Source of the DNA: Proteles cristata cristata
Taxonomy: Eukaryota > Chordata > Mammalia > Carnivora > Hyaenidae
DNA length: 64,000 nucleotides
Assembly: GCA_017311185.1 (NCBI GenBank)
Contig: JAESUZ010002605.1
Span: 434,001 to 498,000 of the forward strand
Direction of reading: 5' to 3'
Position numbers and translations under genes: made by a program. The notes under the pieces were generated by a model. It was not told the origin of the DNA. It made no database searches and saw nothing but the letters and a program-made list of their open reading frames with translations. Below are positions 36,975 through 47,769 of this stretch, in pieces (the first letter of the stretch is position 1; each line of letters opens with the position of its first letter).

Positions 36975-37425
36975 AGGTTTAAAATATAGGCTGGAATCAG
37001 ATACCTGAGTTCAAAATGTAGTTCATTCATTTACTTAGCTTGTGATTTCAATCCAATTGACTTAGCTTCCTGTGACCTCAGCTCCTTCCTCATACTATGG
37101 TGATAATAATTTCTATACAGTGCTGTCAAGAAGATCAAGAGATGGTATGAGAGGTATAAAGTCCTTAGTCAATTGGACGCCTGGGTGGCTCAGTCAGTTA
37201 AATATCTGACTTTGGCTCAGGTCATGATATTGCAGTTCACGAGTTCAGAGCCTGGAGTCTGCTTCGGATTCTGTGTCTCCCTTTCTCTCTGCCCCTCCCT
37301 TGCTAGTACTCTGTCTCTCTCTCTCTCTCTCTCAAAAATAAATGAAAACATTTAAAAAATTTAAAGTTCTTAGTCAAATTTCCAGTATATTACAAGCATT
37401 AAAATGTATTGGCCATTATAATCAT
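36975..37425 (+). repeat. MIR element split by a SINE
   Basis: Left part 36975-37172: TATAGGCTGGAATCAGATAC, TGACCTCAGCTCCTTCCTCA, ATGGTGATAATAATTTC, TATAAAGTCCTTAG. Right part 37378-37425: AAATGTATTGGCCATTATA. A felid SINE (37173-37362) with its target duplication sits in the MIR 3' region. Confidence 0.65.
37173..37362 (+). repeat. Felid tRNA-Lys SINE with internal deletion
   Basis: Flanked by AAAGTCCTTAGTCAA (37158-37172) and AAAGTTCTTAGTCAA (37363-37377). The head runs to CACGAGTTC and then jumps to AGAGCCTGGAGTCTGC. The second half of the pol III B box and the following roughly 35-40 bases are missing. Inserted into a MIR. Confidence 0.95.
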
Positions 37426-37951
37426 TTCTCAATCTGTGAAGTTTGGATTCTGTCATTTGTGTTCTTATTGCTATGGAGTTAGTTAATAAGCTTGAGCCTA
37501 TCTCTCATTTTTCACTTTATTTACTAACACACTCGGGCTCTCTGGCCTGTCACATTTCCTCCATCCTTCATCTCTGAGAGACAGTAAATAGCCTGAGTGA
37601 AGAGAGATTCCTGATTCAGTCCATGTCTTACCATTTCTTGTGTCACTCATCAGAGAGAGCTGTGGGCATGTAACCATTTGGTCCACTTTCATGAGGATGT
37701 GTATCCTACCAAACTGAAGCTGAGATTGGCTCCTCTGTATACAACTATCAAAAAGTAAAACATGCATTTAGGTCCTTTGTTTTAAAGTGTCATAAGAAGT
37801 TACTTTAACTGGATCTTACCACTCAGTTTTTAAATTTGTTATGATTGAATGTATCCATGCTTTTAATCTATGTAAACATGGGTTTGGTCATTATCTATTT
37901 TCTCCTAGTTTTGAAGGACGTTGTGAGATACTGTTGTGAAATTTTTCTAAA
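37426..37951. other. Unassigned intergenic sequence
   Basis: An 89-codon minus frame (37498-37767) has no recognisable motif. Nothing else seen. Confidence 0.5.
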
Positions 37952-37964
37952 GAATGCATTCCTT

Positions 37965-38192
37965 AGGGCTCCTGGGTGGCTTAGTTGGTTAAGTGGCTGA
38001 TTTCAGCTCAAGTCATCATCTCGTTTCATGGGTGCGAGCCCCATGTCAAGCTCTGTGCTGACAGCTCAGAGCCTGGACCCTGCTTCAGATTCTGTGTCTC
38101 CTTCTCTCTCTGGCCCCCCTCCACTCTCACTCTTGTCTCTCTTTCTCAAAAATAAATAAACATTTTTAAAAAATTTTAATTATTAAAAAAAG
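37965..38192 (+). repeat. Felid tRNA-Lys SINE
   Basis: Head GGGCTCCTGGGTGGCTTAGT to tail CAAAAATAAATAAACATTTT. Target duplication GAATGCATTCCTT (37952-37964) and GAATGTATTCCTT (38193-38205). Lacks a few bases around the B box (CTCGTTTCATGGGTGCGAGC). Confidence 0.95.
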
Positions 38193-38205
38193 GAATGTAT
38201 TCCTT

Positions 38206-39519
38206 GGCAAGAATGTGTCTGATATTCCATGTGTATTTATTTGACTTTTCCTTTTCTCATTTTTTACTTAGATTGACATATGAAAACCTACATAAGAAGA
38301 GAAAGTAAATGAAAACAACTTATAATTAGAATTGATAAGCCTACCACCACCCTCCATACACCCTCCAAAATTGCAAAGTCTAGCTATATCTTAAAGAAAA
38401 TATGATTTTCCCTCTTATGTAAAACATATAAAAACCATCTGCAAATTAGGTACTATATACTTGTTAGCTTGGTGGTTAGTAACTTACTATTAAAATATTA
38501 CAAATATGACAATTAAAAGATCACCTACATTATTAGTTTGAGAACATTACTAGACAGATTTTTCAGGTTTTTCAAAAAGAAGCAAAGTTTCCATTTTCTT
38601 TGTCTTTATTTCTTTTAAAATATTTCTGAAGTTAATTTCTTATAGTCACTGTGTATAGCCCCAAGCATTAAATAATCGAATTCAAAAGTCAAGTGAGATT
38701 GAAGTAGTATCTCCATAAAATATAATTAATAATTTAAAGGCAATATTTCAAGTTTCACCTTGAAGGTTGTATGTTTTTCTCCCAAGGCAATGCATATTTT
38801 TAAATCCTAAAGTAATCCCCGTTCATGTAGCTAAGACATGACTTTATTGTTCTTACTATTAAATGGGGAAAAAAGTTTTGAGCCATTAAAGATTGAATGT
38901 ACTCAATAAAAAATAAAGCAGGAACTTCAACTGTTATCAGCACAATCTGAGTTGTATAGGCAGTTGATTTAAATTATTCACTCTAAACAATGAGCCTTCC
39001 TTTGCAAGCGTTCCCAATTTCCTTCCTTTCACACACTCTTTTTATAACTGAGCTTCCCACAGGAAAGAGCAGCTTACAACTTAGAATTTAAATGTACATA
39101 AGCCTAGCTTTTATCCATCTACCTCGTACAGATGGTAGGAGTGAGGTATCCATGTTCAATGTTTCTCTCTAAGGATACACCCCAAATCACAGAAGTGTAA
39201 GCTATGTTCTGTGGAATCATAACTAGCCTTACTCAGTGAATTTGCCCTTTCCAAGGTTGTTGAGAGAAAAGTAAATGTATCAAAGTAGGAGCTAAAATAA
39301 ATCCAGTTGTATTATCTAGTTTTCTTAAAGTCATGGAGGAAAAGAGCCATACCAGTAAACTAGCAAAGCCACATGGCTGATAGTTCCATTTGCAAAAATA
39401 TTATTATAAACAGATCCACATAATGTTAGGAAAGAAAATTGCCAGTTATTTCTTGTAAAAGACCTAATCTTGTTTACAAAAATAGCATTATAATTTTTGT
39501 TGCCTGTCCTTTACCAGGT
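38206..39519. other. Unassigned AT-rich sequence
   Basis: No repeat or gene recognised. Confidence 0.5.
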
Positions 39520-39705
39520 GTTTATGGTGTGTTATCTAATACAGTAAGCACAGAAAAGCATTACAGTAAGCCCTGCAAAAACTATCTGAAGTAGGTAACA
39601 TTATACCCATTTTACAGATTGGAAACTCAGGCTTAGAAACGTTAAAAACGTTGCCAAAGATCACCCAGAATTGGAACCCATGCTCTTAAGCACCATAATG
39701 AGATC
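39520..39705 (-). repeat. MIR element, antisense
   Basis: GTGTTATCTAATACAGTAAG, TGAAGTAGGTAACATTATAC, CCATTTTACAGATTGGAAAC and GTTGCCAAAGATCACCCAGA are reversed MIR landmarks; the head region GGAACCCATGCTCTTAAGCA ends it. Confidence 0.8.
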
Positions 39706-40059
39706 ATCACATTTCTTCCCATGTTTCTGTATTCTAAGCAGTTACCATTTGTCTAATGCCAAGGGTTTCTCCATTATTCATTAAATAATATTAATACGAC
39801 CTTTCATTACTTTATGTCAAAACAAATGATGTTCAACTTTCCTTGGGAAACAGCCACAAATTTTTGTTTGTTCCTTCTATTTTGTATTTATTCCAGTAAA
39901 CATTTTCATTTAGGCTCTTCTGGGGGATATTACTTGGCTAGATTACTCAAAAATTCTTCAGTAGTTTTTTCCTCGTTTTCTTAAATATTTATATTTAGTG
40001 CTCAGAAAAAGCGACCCAAATCACTAACAACAACATCAACAACAAACATGCACTGAACT
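39706..40059. other. Unassigned sequence
   Basis: A short CAACAA run at 40027-40046. Nothing else seen. Confidence 0.5.
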
Positions 40060-40249
40060 CATCCATCCTCCCAAAATCCCAAAATCCCTCCCTGGCCATC
40101 CAGGCCATCCTCCCCAAATCTTTACATCTGTTCCCCATGCATGTGCTACTCTAACCAGTCTGCGTGGTATTTCCTCCTGTCTAGTTTGTCCTGAATACTT
40201 TCACCAGAGTAATCTTCCTGAAACAGTACTTAATTTGACCATATACTGT
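40060..40249 (+). repeat. L2 fragment, sense
   Basis: CACCAGAGTAATCTTCCTGA and CAGTACTTAATTTGACCAT match the L2 sense segment just before the antisense L1M. The left half is only weakly supported. Confidence 0.45.
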
Positions 40250-40923
40250 AGTTGAAATGATATTTTCTTACAAAATACCACATAGACAAAAGTATATAAC
40301 ATATATATTTAGCATTTAAAGAATAAAACGAAACCTAACTGAAAGATCTACCATCTGAGTTAAGAAACAGCACAGCCTTCGTACTTTAGAAGCCCTTGTG
40401 TGGCCTTCCTCAGATCATCTCCCACCCGTCCTGAAAGAGGTGAACATTGTCCTACATATTGTATAGTCATTCTATTGCTTCTCAATTTAGTTTTGTCACT
40501 TCATATGTGATTCTAAAAAATATGTTTTTAGTGTTGCCTCTCTTGAACTTTATTCAAATGGACTCATACCATGCTCTTTCATTACCTACTCCTTTTTTTT
40601 CAACACTATGATTTTGAGATATATCCATATTATCGCCTTTAGCTGTGGTTCATCCGTGTTCTCTGCTGTATAGTATTTTGTTGCATAACTACTTCAAAAT
40701 AAATGTACCCATGTCATTGGTGATGTACACTTGAGATAATTCTCATATATTGCTATTATAAACATCCCAATATGAACATTCTTGCATGGGTCTCTGGTAT
40801 ACATATGCTGGGGTTACTGTATATTACATAAGTAGGAGTGGATTGTGCATGGACTCTTCTTTTTATAATTTCAAAAGTTTTATATCAACATATACTCTTG
40901 TGTGATTTCTCTTTCATTTACAT

Positions 40924-41128
40924 CAGGGGTCAGCAAACTATAGCCATGAGCCAAATCAAGCGTGCCACCTATTTTTATACATAAAGATTGACTGAAATAC
41001 AGCCACAATGCGTTATCTGTGGTGGTGTTTGTGAATCAAGAGCAGAGTTGTTACAAGAGACCTTGCAAATTGCAAAGCCTAAGATATTTACTATCTGGCT
41101 CTTTACAGAAAAAGTTTGCCAACTCCTA
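40924..41128. mobile_element. hAT-type non-autonomous DNA transposon inserted in L1M
   Basis: Bounded by inverted ends CAGGGGTCAGCAAACTATAG and AAAGTTTGCCAACTCCT(A). Internal AAGATATTTACTATCTGGCT and TTTACAGAAAAAGTTTGCC fit a well-known mammalian Charlie-group element, whose exact name I do not assign. Flanks ATTTACAT and TTCTATAT are a plausible decayed 8-base target duplication (5 of 8 match). The 75-codon open frame inside is fortuitous. Confidence 0.85.
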
Positions 41129-41583
41129 TTCTATATCCTTGTAAACACTTGGTATTTTCTGACTTTTAAAATCTTTGCTAATTTGGTACATATGAAATGT
41201 TTCATTGTGGTTTGACATATAAATATACTAAATTGAATTTGATTTAATTACTAATAATGTTTATCATCTTTTCATATGCTTATAAGCTTTTCCTGTTTCC
41301 TCCTGTGTGAAATGTTTATTCATGCCTTTTGCCAATTTTTCAATTAGGTTTTGTTGGGTTTTCTTCCCAACTTTCTGAGCTGAAGGAATTCTTTACACAT
41401 ACTAGTTAGCAATCATTTCTCAGTGACATATATTGGAAATATTTTTTCCTAGTCCCTGGCTCATTTTTTACTCTTTTTATTTACGGTGTCTTTGATAAAA
41501 GAAAGTATTTAATTTAAATGCATATTAAATATCCTAAGAGATGCTCCCATACCCCAACATCAGAATGTAAAGATATTCTGTTA

Positions 41584-41799
41584 GGGGCCTCTGGGTGACT
41601 CAGTTGGTTAAGTGTCCAACCTCGGCTCAGGTCCTGATCCCAGTGCATGAGTTCAAGCCCACATTGGGCTGACAGCTCAGAGCCTGGAGCCTGCTTCAGA
41701 TTCTCTGTCTCCCTCTCTCTCTGTCCCTCTCCCACTCACACTCTGTCTCTCTCAAAAACTAAAGCAAAAATGTAAAAAATATTTGAAAGGAAAAAAAAT
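41584..41799 (+). repeat. Felid tRNA-Lys SINE in L1M
   Basis: Head GGCCTCTGGGTGACTCAGTT, body ACAGCTCAGAGCCTGGAGCC, tail CAAAAACTAAAGCAAAAATG. Target duplication AAAGATATTCTGTTA before it and AAAGTTATTCTAGT after it, imperfect, which fits an older copy. Confidence 0.93.
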
Positions 41800-43294
41800 A
41801 AAGTTATTCTAGTCTGTTGTCTTCTCAAAGCATTGGTTTCAAATATTGCATTTCACATTTATGTCTTTAACCTCCCTAGAGTTAAGTTTTGTGTATGGGA
41901 GGAAAGAAGGACTCAATTTTATTTTTTCCACAGGAATTATCACTTTACCCAGCATCATTTATAACATTGTTCTTTCTTTTCCCACTTATTTCCAAAGGTC
42001 ACACTCTAAATTGGGAAGGATCCGTGTCTAGATCCTTTATTTGGTCCTGTTGGTCTACTGGTCTTTCTCTGTGACAACACACACTATTACAACATCTTGT
42101 TCAAGTACCACCATTTTGCTCATCTCTGCTCTTCCACATATATTTTAAAATGAGTTTACTCAAGTCCATGAAAAATCAAGTTGGAATTACTTTGAATTTT
42201 AGAAAAAATTCAAGAGACTTTTCTTCTTTGTAATATAGGACCTGAGAATATGTATATATGTTCCTATTTAGGTCTTATTTGGTATCTTACAATAATGTTA
42301 TGATTTTCTCCATTTTAAAAGGCATCATATTTTGATAGGATTTTTGTTGTGAGTAATGGCGGTTAGTTGTTGTTATTGATTCAGGAGACATTAGAAAGAA
42401 GGTGTTTTCAATTTTATTTTAGCTACTTTTCTTGGTTTTTATAGGTACATGGATATAGAATTGAGTTTTGTATCTTAATTCTTGTACCAAATTAACTTGC
42501 AAAGTTCTTATTGGTTTCACATTGGTTAGAAGCAATGAGACTGGGCATCTTTGGCTTGTTCTGGATCATAAAAATAATGCTTCTTATATTTCGCACTGAG
42601 TATGACATTTGCTTCTATATATGACATTTTTCAGGTCAAGAAAGCTGCATTTTAGTCCTAGTTTGCTAAGACCTATGATCATGAATGAAAGTTGAATTTC
42701 GTCAAACTTTTTTTGCTGCCCTTATTAATATAATTAAACACTTTTTCTCTTTTAATTTATTAATGTAGTAAATTATATTAACTGGCTTTTTACTATTAAA
42801 CCATCTTGTATTACTAGATCATTAATTTTGAGCCCACTTATAATGTAAGTATTTATGTCTATAAAATCTATACCAAAAGTTACTTTAGTTTCTACCCCCA
42901 AATTTTTATTATATAGTATTTTTGCTACCAATTAGTTCTAAATCTTTATAATTTTTATTATGATTTTTAAAAATCTAGTAGTTCTTTGAAAACATGTTTT
43001 TAAGTGTTTTAATGTGCTTTTTTTTCTTCCTAGTTACATACTTGCTACCAATTTCTAACTTCACTGGATATAGGAAGTATGAGCTGTATGATATCAATGT
43101 TTATTTTCCAACTGAGAGGTGTAATGTTCCCTAAACGTTAAGCAGATCAAACTTGTTAACTGTACTATTCAATCTTCTTTAGCTTTGCTGATGCTTTTGT
43201 CTGCTTTGATCTACTAGCTACTGAGAGCTGTATTATAAAATTTTCTAGTGCAAATTGAGACTATATAATTAGGTGCATATAAAAATAAAACTGT

Positions 43295-43390
43295 TGGGGC
43301 GCCTGGCTAACTCAGCGGGTAGAGCATGCAACTCTTGATCTTGAGGTCATGAGTTTGAGCCCCACATTGGGCATGAAGATTCCTTTAAAA
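43295..43390 (+). repeat. Short tRNA-Lys SINE (SINEC_a/b type)
   Basis: GCCTGGCTAACTCAGCGGGT, AGAGCATGCAACTCTTGATC and GAGTTTGAGCCCCACATTGG are very close to tRNA-Lys(CTT), and the anticodon CTT is kept in the loop. A short tail (CATGAAGATTCCTTTAAAAA) follows instead of a CT-rich body. Flanked by AATAAAACTGTT and AATAGAACTCTT. Directly followed by a second SINE. Confidence 0.88.
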
Positions 43391-43402
43391 AATAGAACTC
43401 TT

Positions 43403-43600
43403 GGGGCACCTGGGTGGCTCAGTCAGTTAAGTGGCCAGCTCTTGACTTTGACTCAGGTCATGATTTCACATTTTGTGGGCTCAAGCCCCATGTTGGGCTC
43501 TGTGCTGGCAGTACAAAGCCTGCTTGGGATTCTCTCTCTCCCTCTCTCTGCCCCTCTCCTGTTCACATGCTCTATCAAAATAAATAAACTTTAAAAAATA
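43403..43600 (+). repeat. Felid tRNA-Lys SINE, tandem to the preceding SINE
   Basis: GGCACCTGGGTGGCTCAGTC to AAAATAAATAAACTTT. Flanked by ATAGAACTCTT (43392-43402) and ATAGAACTCAT (43600-43610). It inserted at the A-rich tail and target duplication of the older short SINE, same orientation. Confidence 0.94.
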
Positions 43601-44037
43601 TAGAACTCATATCTGAGAGGTGACTTAAAGTATTCATCTCTAGGAATGCTTCTTGACTTTAAGTTTACTTTTGCTGGCAATAAAATACACCAATTTGTTT
43701 TGTTTACCACTGAGCGGTAAACACACAGTTTCTGTCCCTTGACTTTAAATCTTTATCTGAGTATTTTAAGTGTATCTCTCTTAGGAACTGAATATGGCTG
43801 ATTTTTGCATTTGCTTTCAAATTCAAATTGATTTGTTTTTTAACTGGAGAATTTAACTTGTTTACGTTGATTATGATATGTATACTACTATATTTGGATT
43901 TTTTCTGTACTCTTCTTATGTGCTTTCTACTTTTTCTAATTTTCCTGTTTCTTTTTTAACCAAGGCAATGGGCATTATTGAAGCTTTTTGTTTTCTTTTG
44001 TTGTTTGTTTGATGTTTTGTTATTTTTAAACTTTGTT

Positions 44038-44246
44038 TTAAATGTTTATTTATGTTTTGAAAGACAGAGAGACAGAACACTAGTGGGAGGGGAGCAGAGA
44101 AAGAGGGAGACACAGAATCTGAAGCAGGCTCCAGGCTCTGAGCTGTTAGCACAAAGCCCACACGCAGGGGCTCAAACTCATGAACTGCGAGATCGTGACC
44201 TGAGCTGAAGTCGGACACTTAACCAACTGAGCCACCCAACTACCCC
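44038..44246 (-). repeat. Felid tRNA-Lys SINE, reverse
   Basis: Reversed tail AAATGTTTATTTATGTTTTG, CCAGGCTCTGAGCTGTTAGC, AGATCGTGACCTGAGCTGAA and end GAGCCACCCAACTACCCC. The 76- and 100-codon frames over it are artefacts. Confidence 0.93.
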
Positions 44247-44509
44247 TAAAGAAAAAGAAATTCAAAAGACTTTACATACACAAGATATACCCATTGCAGG
44301 AAACAGGAAAACAGAGATAAGAAACAAGAATTTTTAAATGCAATCAAATCTTCCATATTCATTACCTCCGTGTATCTCTATTCATAATTTTATTATTTTT
44401 CATATGTCCAATTAGATTGGGTATGATAGTATCTGTACGTCTATATAGTGTTAAAGTTTTTAAGGAGGAAAATTACACTATGAAATAATATTTAAAATTT
44501 CCTTCACAG

Positions 44510-44690
44510 CAGGGAGCCTGGGTGGCTCAGTCGGTTAAGTGTCTGACTTCAGCTTAGGTCAAGATCTCGGGGTCAGGCTCTGTGCTGACAGCCAGCTCAG
44601 AGCCTGGAGCTGCTTCAGATTCTGTGTCTCCCTCTCTGACCCTCCCCTGCTCAACGCTGTCTCTCTCTCTCAGGAAAAATAAAATAAAAT
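44510..44690 (+). repeat. Felid tRNA-Lys SINE lacking the B box
   Basis: Perfect 16-base target duplication AAAATTTCCTTCACAG at 44494-44509 and 44691-44706. The head jumps from AAGATCTCGG directly to GGTCAGGCTCTGTGC, so about 25 bases holding the pol III B box are missing. It is the last felid SINE in the window. Confidence 0.96.
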
Positions 44691-44706
44691 AAAATTTCCT
44701 TCACAG

Positions 44707-45784
44707 TATAGGATAAATTAGAGGAAAGAGATTAACATCATAAAATGCAAAATAAAAAGACTTGTAGTTTTCTAAGATAAAAACAAGGTTAGAGGCACAT
44801 TTGATCCCTCAGCACAGACTTATCTTTGATAAATATGTCACTAACGTAAAAGCCAAAAAGTCACACTAAGTTTAAAAGCAAATCTTCATATCCCCACCAT
44901 TATTAATGTGAGACAGTGTTTTATGTCATTATTCAAGCATAGTTTAAGCATTGAACCTTGGCTCTTTAATGATACCATAATTCTCAGTTGAGTGAAACAG
45001 AAATCAGCTCCCTTTTGCAACATCTTGACAAGTGACTGGAAGTTGAATTAGTTAATCTAAGGTCTGTTCATCTACAAGTCATCAAATCAAATTGCAGCGA
45101 TAAGTTCACTAAATTAACCAGTTGTTTAAATGTTGCATAAATATAGCCTTAGTTTTAAAATTAAGACCTGGCAGCATTTCTTTTGAAGGTTGCCAAGTCT
45201 GGAGCTATTAAAAGCTGTCCCATCCCAAGAACTTTCTACTTGTAGCTGTCAAAGATCTTTTTTTCTTAATTAAGCCAAAATAGCTTGATGTCTGAGTTAC
45301 TTCCTGATTGCAAATTAAGAGTCTTTGGAAACCACTCTATATCTCCCAGGCCTAGAGGCCACTCCATGGTGTTCTTAAGATTTATGTGCACTCTGGTGGG
45401 GAAAGAAGGAGGGGAAACCACAAGGAAAAAATGCACTGGGCAGTGAGGCAGGTGTCAATGGGCAGGACTTACCACAGGAGGAAATGTGTCTGTGGAGTCC
45501 ATTGTTCCTGTCATGGACGGTTTCTGTAAACCGTCAGCCCAGCCCTGTTTCCTCACTGGGAGGAACATTCAATATCCTTAGTCTACAAAGGATACCGGCT
45601 TAGTCCTGAACACTCACACTGATGTGTCCTCAGTCTACCAGCCTGTTCTTCCAGTCCAGGGATCTATGTAGTTCTCTAAAAAATGGCCACATACCACTTT
45701 TTAGACTTGATACTCAGTTTCATTTTCCCACTTTGTTTCTTTCTTTTCCTTTTATCCATCTCAACCCACACATATACACACAAC
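44707..45784. other. Unassigned intergenic sequence
   Basis: Single-copy looking. No repeat or gene recognised. Start of the long SINE-free stretch. Confidence 0.5.
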
Positions 45785-45875
45785 CCTTCTCAGCATATAA
45801 AAGCTGCCAGGTGCTAGGCACTTGGCTAAATTCAGGGGATATCATAAATCCTTTAGAAATAATTTATGCATCCTC
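45785..45875 (-). repeat. L2 3' remnant, antisense
   Basis: CTGCCAGGTGCTAGGCACTT, CAGGGGATATCATAAATCC and CCTCAGAGCTCATGAACAC resemble the reversed L2 3' end. Confidence 0.4.
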
Positions 45876-47769
45876 AGAGCTCATGAACACATAAGCTCAG
45901 AATAGATAGCAAAAGCATTTTCCACTTTCACTCTTGAGGCTTCAGCCTTCCTGGAGAACCATCCTTCCTTCTACAAATCCAACCCGGGAGGCTTTATTTT
46001 TGGAATCACCTGAACAAATGGTCTTTCTGACAAAATGTGGCCAACCAGGACCTGGAAGTGCAGATGTCTTAGGCAAAGTCTGCAATCTGCTCAGTCACAT
46101 CATATCAGATGTGGGGTGCACAGGTGAAGGACTAAACATACGAAGTGACTTCACTTTCTATGTGCTAACTACAGCTGCTTCTATTCAGTTGCTGGGTGTT
46201 GTTTTCCTTTTCTCATGTTGGGAGACTCTCTCTCTTCAATGAAAATTCAATGGTGAATCATTGAGACAGACCCCACAGGGAGAAAACTGTGCTCCATGGA
46301 GGACACCTATGGAGAGGCCACCGTGGCCGCTCCCCCCCAGAATGGGTCTGCTGGGCACACAGCCATCTCCCTCAGGCCAGCTCTGACCCAGGTTAAAGTA
46401 ATGCTAATGATTTGCTTTAATCCAACCAAAATAAGAGTAGGCAATATTAAAGCTTTTAAAGAAAAAAAGAATCTAGTTCTACCTTTGACCCAGGCTATTT
46501 TTCTTCAAATATTTGAAGTTCAAAGGCACCATGTGCTTATACTTTTATTTCAAACCAGAAAATCACCCTTATTGTATTTGATCACCCTCTTATTTTAATT
46601 TGCAGACTTGCTTAATAATAAAGCACATACTGGACGTCAGCCTAATATTTCATGTATCTAATAATATCAGAAACTTTTTTTTCACTTACTAACTAGGAAA
46701 TACATAAAATACTGACCTTGTGGGTAAATGTCTTTAGCATCCATTTTTAATCATTACATTTTACTAAAGAGTGGCAAGAGTGAGGTTTTAACATGGCTCC
46801 TGGGAGAATTATACCAGTCTTTATGGAACACATTGCTCACAGCTGCGGTGAAATAGCTATCACTAAAAATCACAGCACTCTTTATTCCATGTCAATGACA
46901 TCATTGGTATAGTTTAACTGTAATTCACATGTGGGAAGCAGTTGTCTACCAATGTGAAATTATCCTCAAACTGAATTCTAAGGGGGAGGGGGACTGTAAC
47001 ATAGAGCCATTTTTATTATTTCACTTGCATTAATCATTACTGTTATTCCCCAAACATTCTGGATATAGTTAACAGAAGCCAGACTTCTCCTACAATAGCA
47101 GATGGTATTTTTAAGGTACTTTTTGAGGTATGACTTGGAAGACACTTTTCTATAAGACCACACTACTGCCTGGGATTCTTCAGCTTTTCACTTATGCCTG
47201 TTGTAAAAAGTCTGTTCCATAAAAACAAAGTGCTGATTAGAAATGTGATAGTGAGGCAATTAGTGCCTAAAACATACATTGGTATCCTCTGAGAATCTGA
47301 TGAGGAAGCTGAAATTGTAACAGGACACCAATAACAGGTGAATTATTATACAGGGTTTTTGGGTTCTCATTGATATCGAGAAAGAGAGAAACAAGTGAAA
47401 AAGGCCCATTCCTAAGTCTCTATTGTCTTATCTCTGATAATGTCTTGCTTCATGATAATTTGAATGCCACCCTATATTCTTCTGTTGGGCAAAAATAATT
47501 TTTTAATTATTTTATAGGATGAAACAAGCCTCAAATTGCTTTTTATTTAATAAGAACTAGCTTCTCCTTGACTTCCTTTCATCCAAACATGAGAAAACAA
47601 ATCTGTCCTGATGGAAAATATGATCAAGGAGGCAGAGGTAGGACCAGGTAAGAGCACTTATCTGCAAGGGGCACATTCTGCTTGAGGGGAATATTTGTAA
47701 TTGGAAACACAAAGCTTCTAATAGCCATTCTGTGAGAGCATCAGCCCCATTATATAAACCTCTGATTAT
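45876..47769. other. Unassigned intergenic sequence
   Basis: Plus frames of 102 and 100 codons (45934-46242, 46296-46598) have no known domain and are of a length expected by chance. No repeat recognised. Confidence 0.5.

Larger units (their letters stand above)
40250..44037 (-). repeat. Ancient L1M, antisense, broken by later insertions
   Basis: Read left to right this is an L1 from 3' end to the endonuclease region. Landmarks: GAACTTTATTCAAATGGACT, TTTTGAGATATATCCATATT, CTATTATAAACATCCCAATA, then CCTTGTAAACACTTGGTATT, CATCTTTTCATATGCTTATA, TCATGCCTTTTGCCAATTTT, ACAGGAATTATCACTTTACC, TCAATCTTCTTTAGCTTTGC, ATAATTAGGTGCATATAAA and TAACTGGAGAATTTAACTTG. Later insertions split it: a hAT element (40924-41128), SINEs at 41584, 43295 and 43403. 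A further SINE (44038) bounds it. All frames carry many stops. Confidence 0.8.

Noticed and set aside
43296..43370. Possible tRNA-Lys gene
   Set aside because: Very close to tRNA-Lys(CTT), but stem mismatches, flanking duplications and an A-rich SINE tail show a SINE head. The acceptor stem does not pair cleanly.
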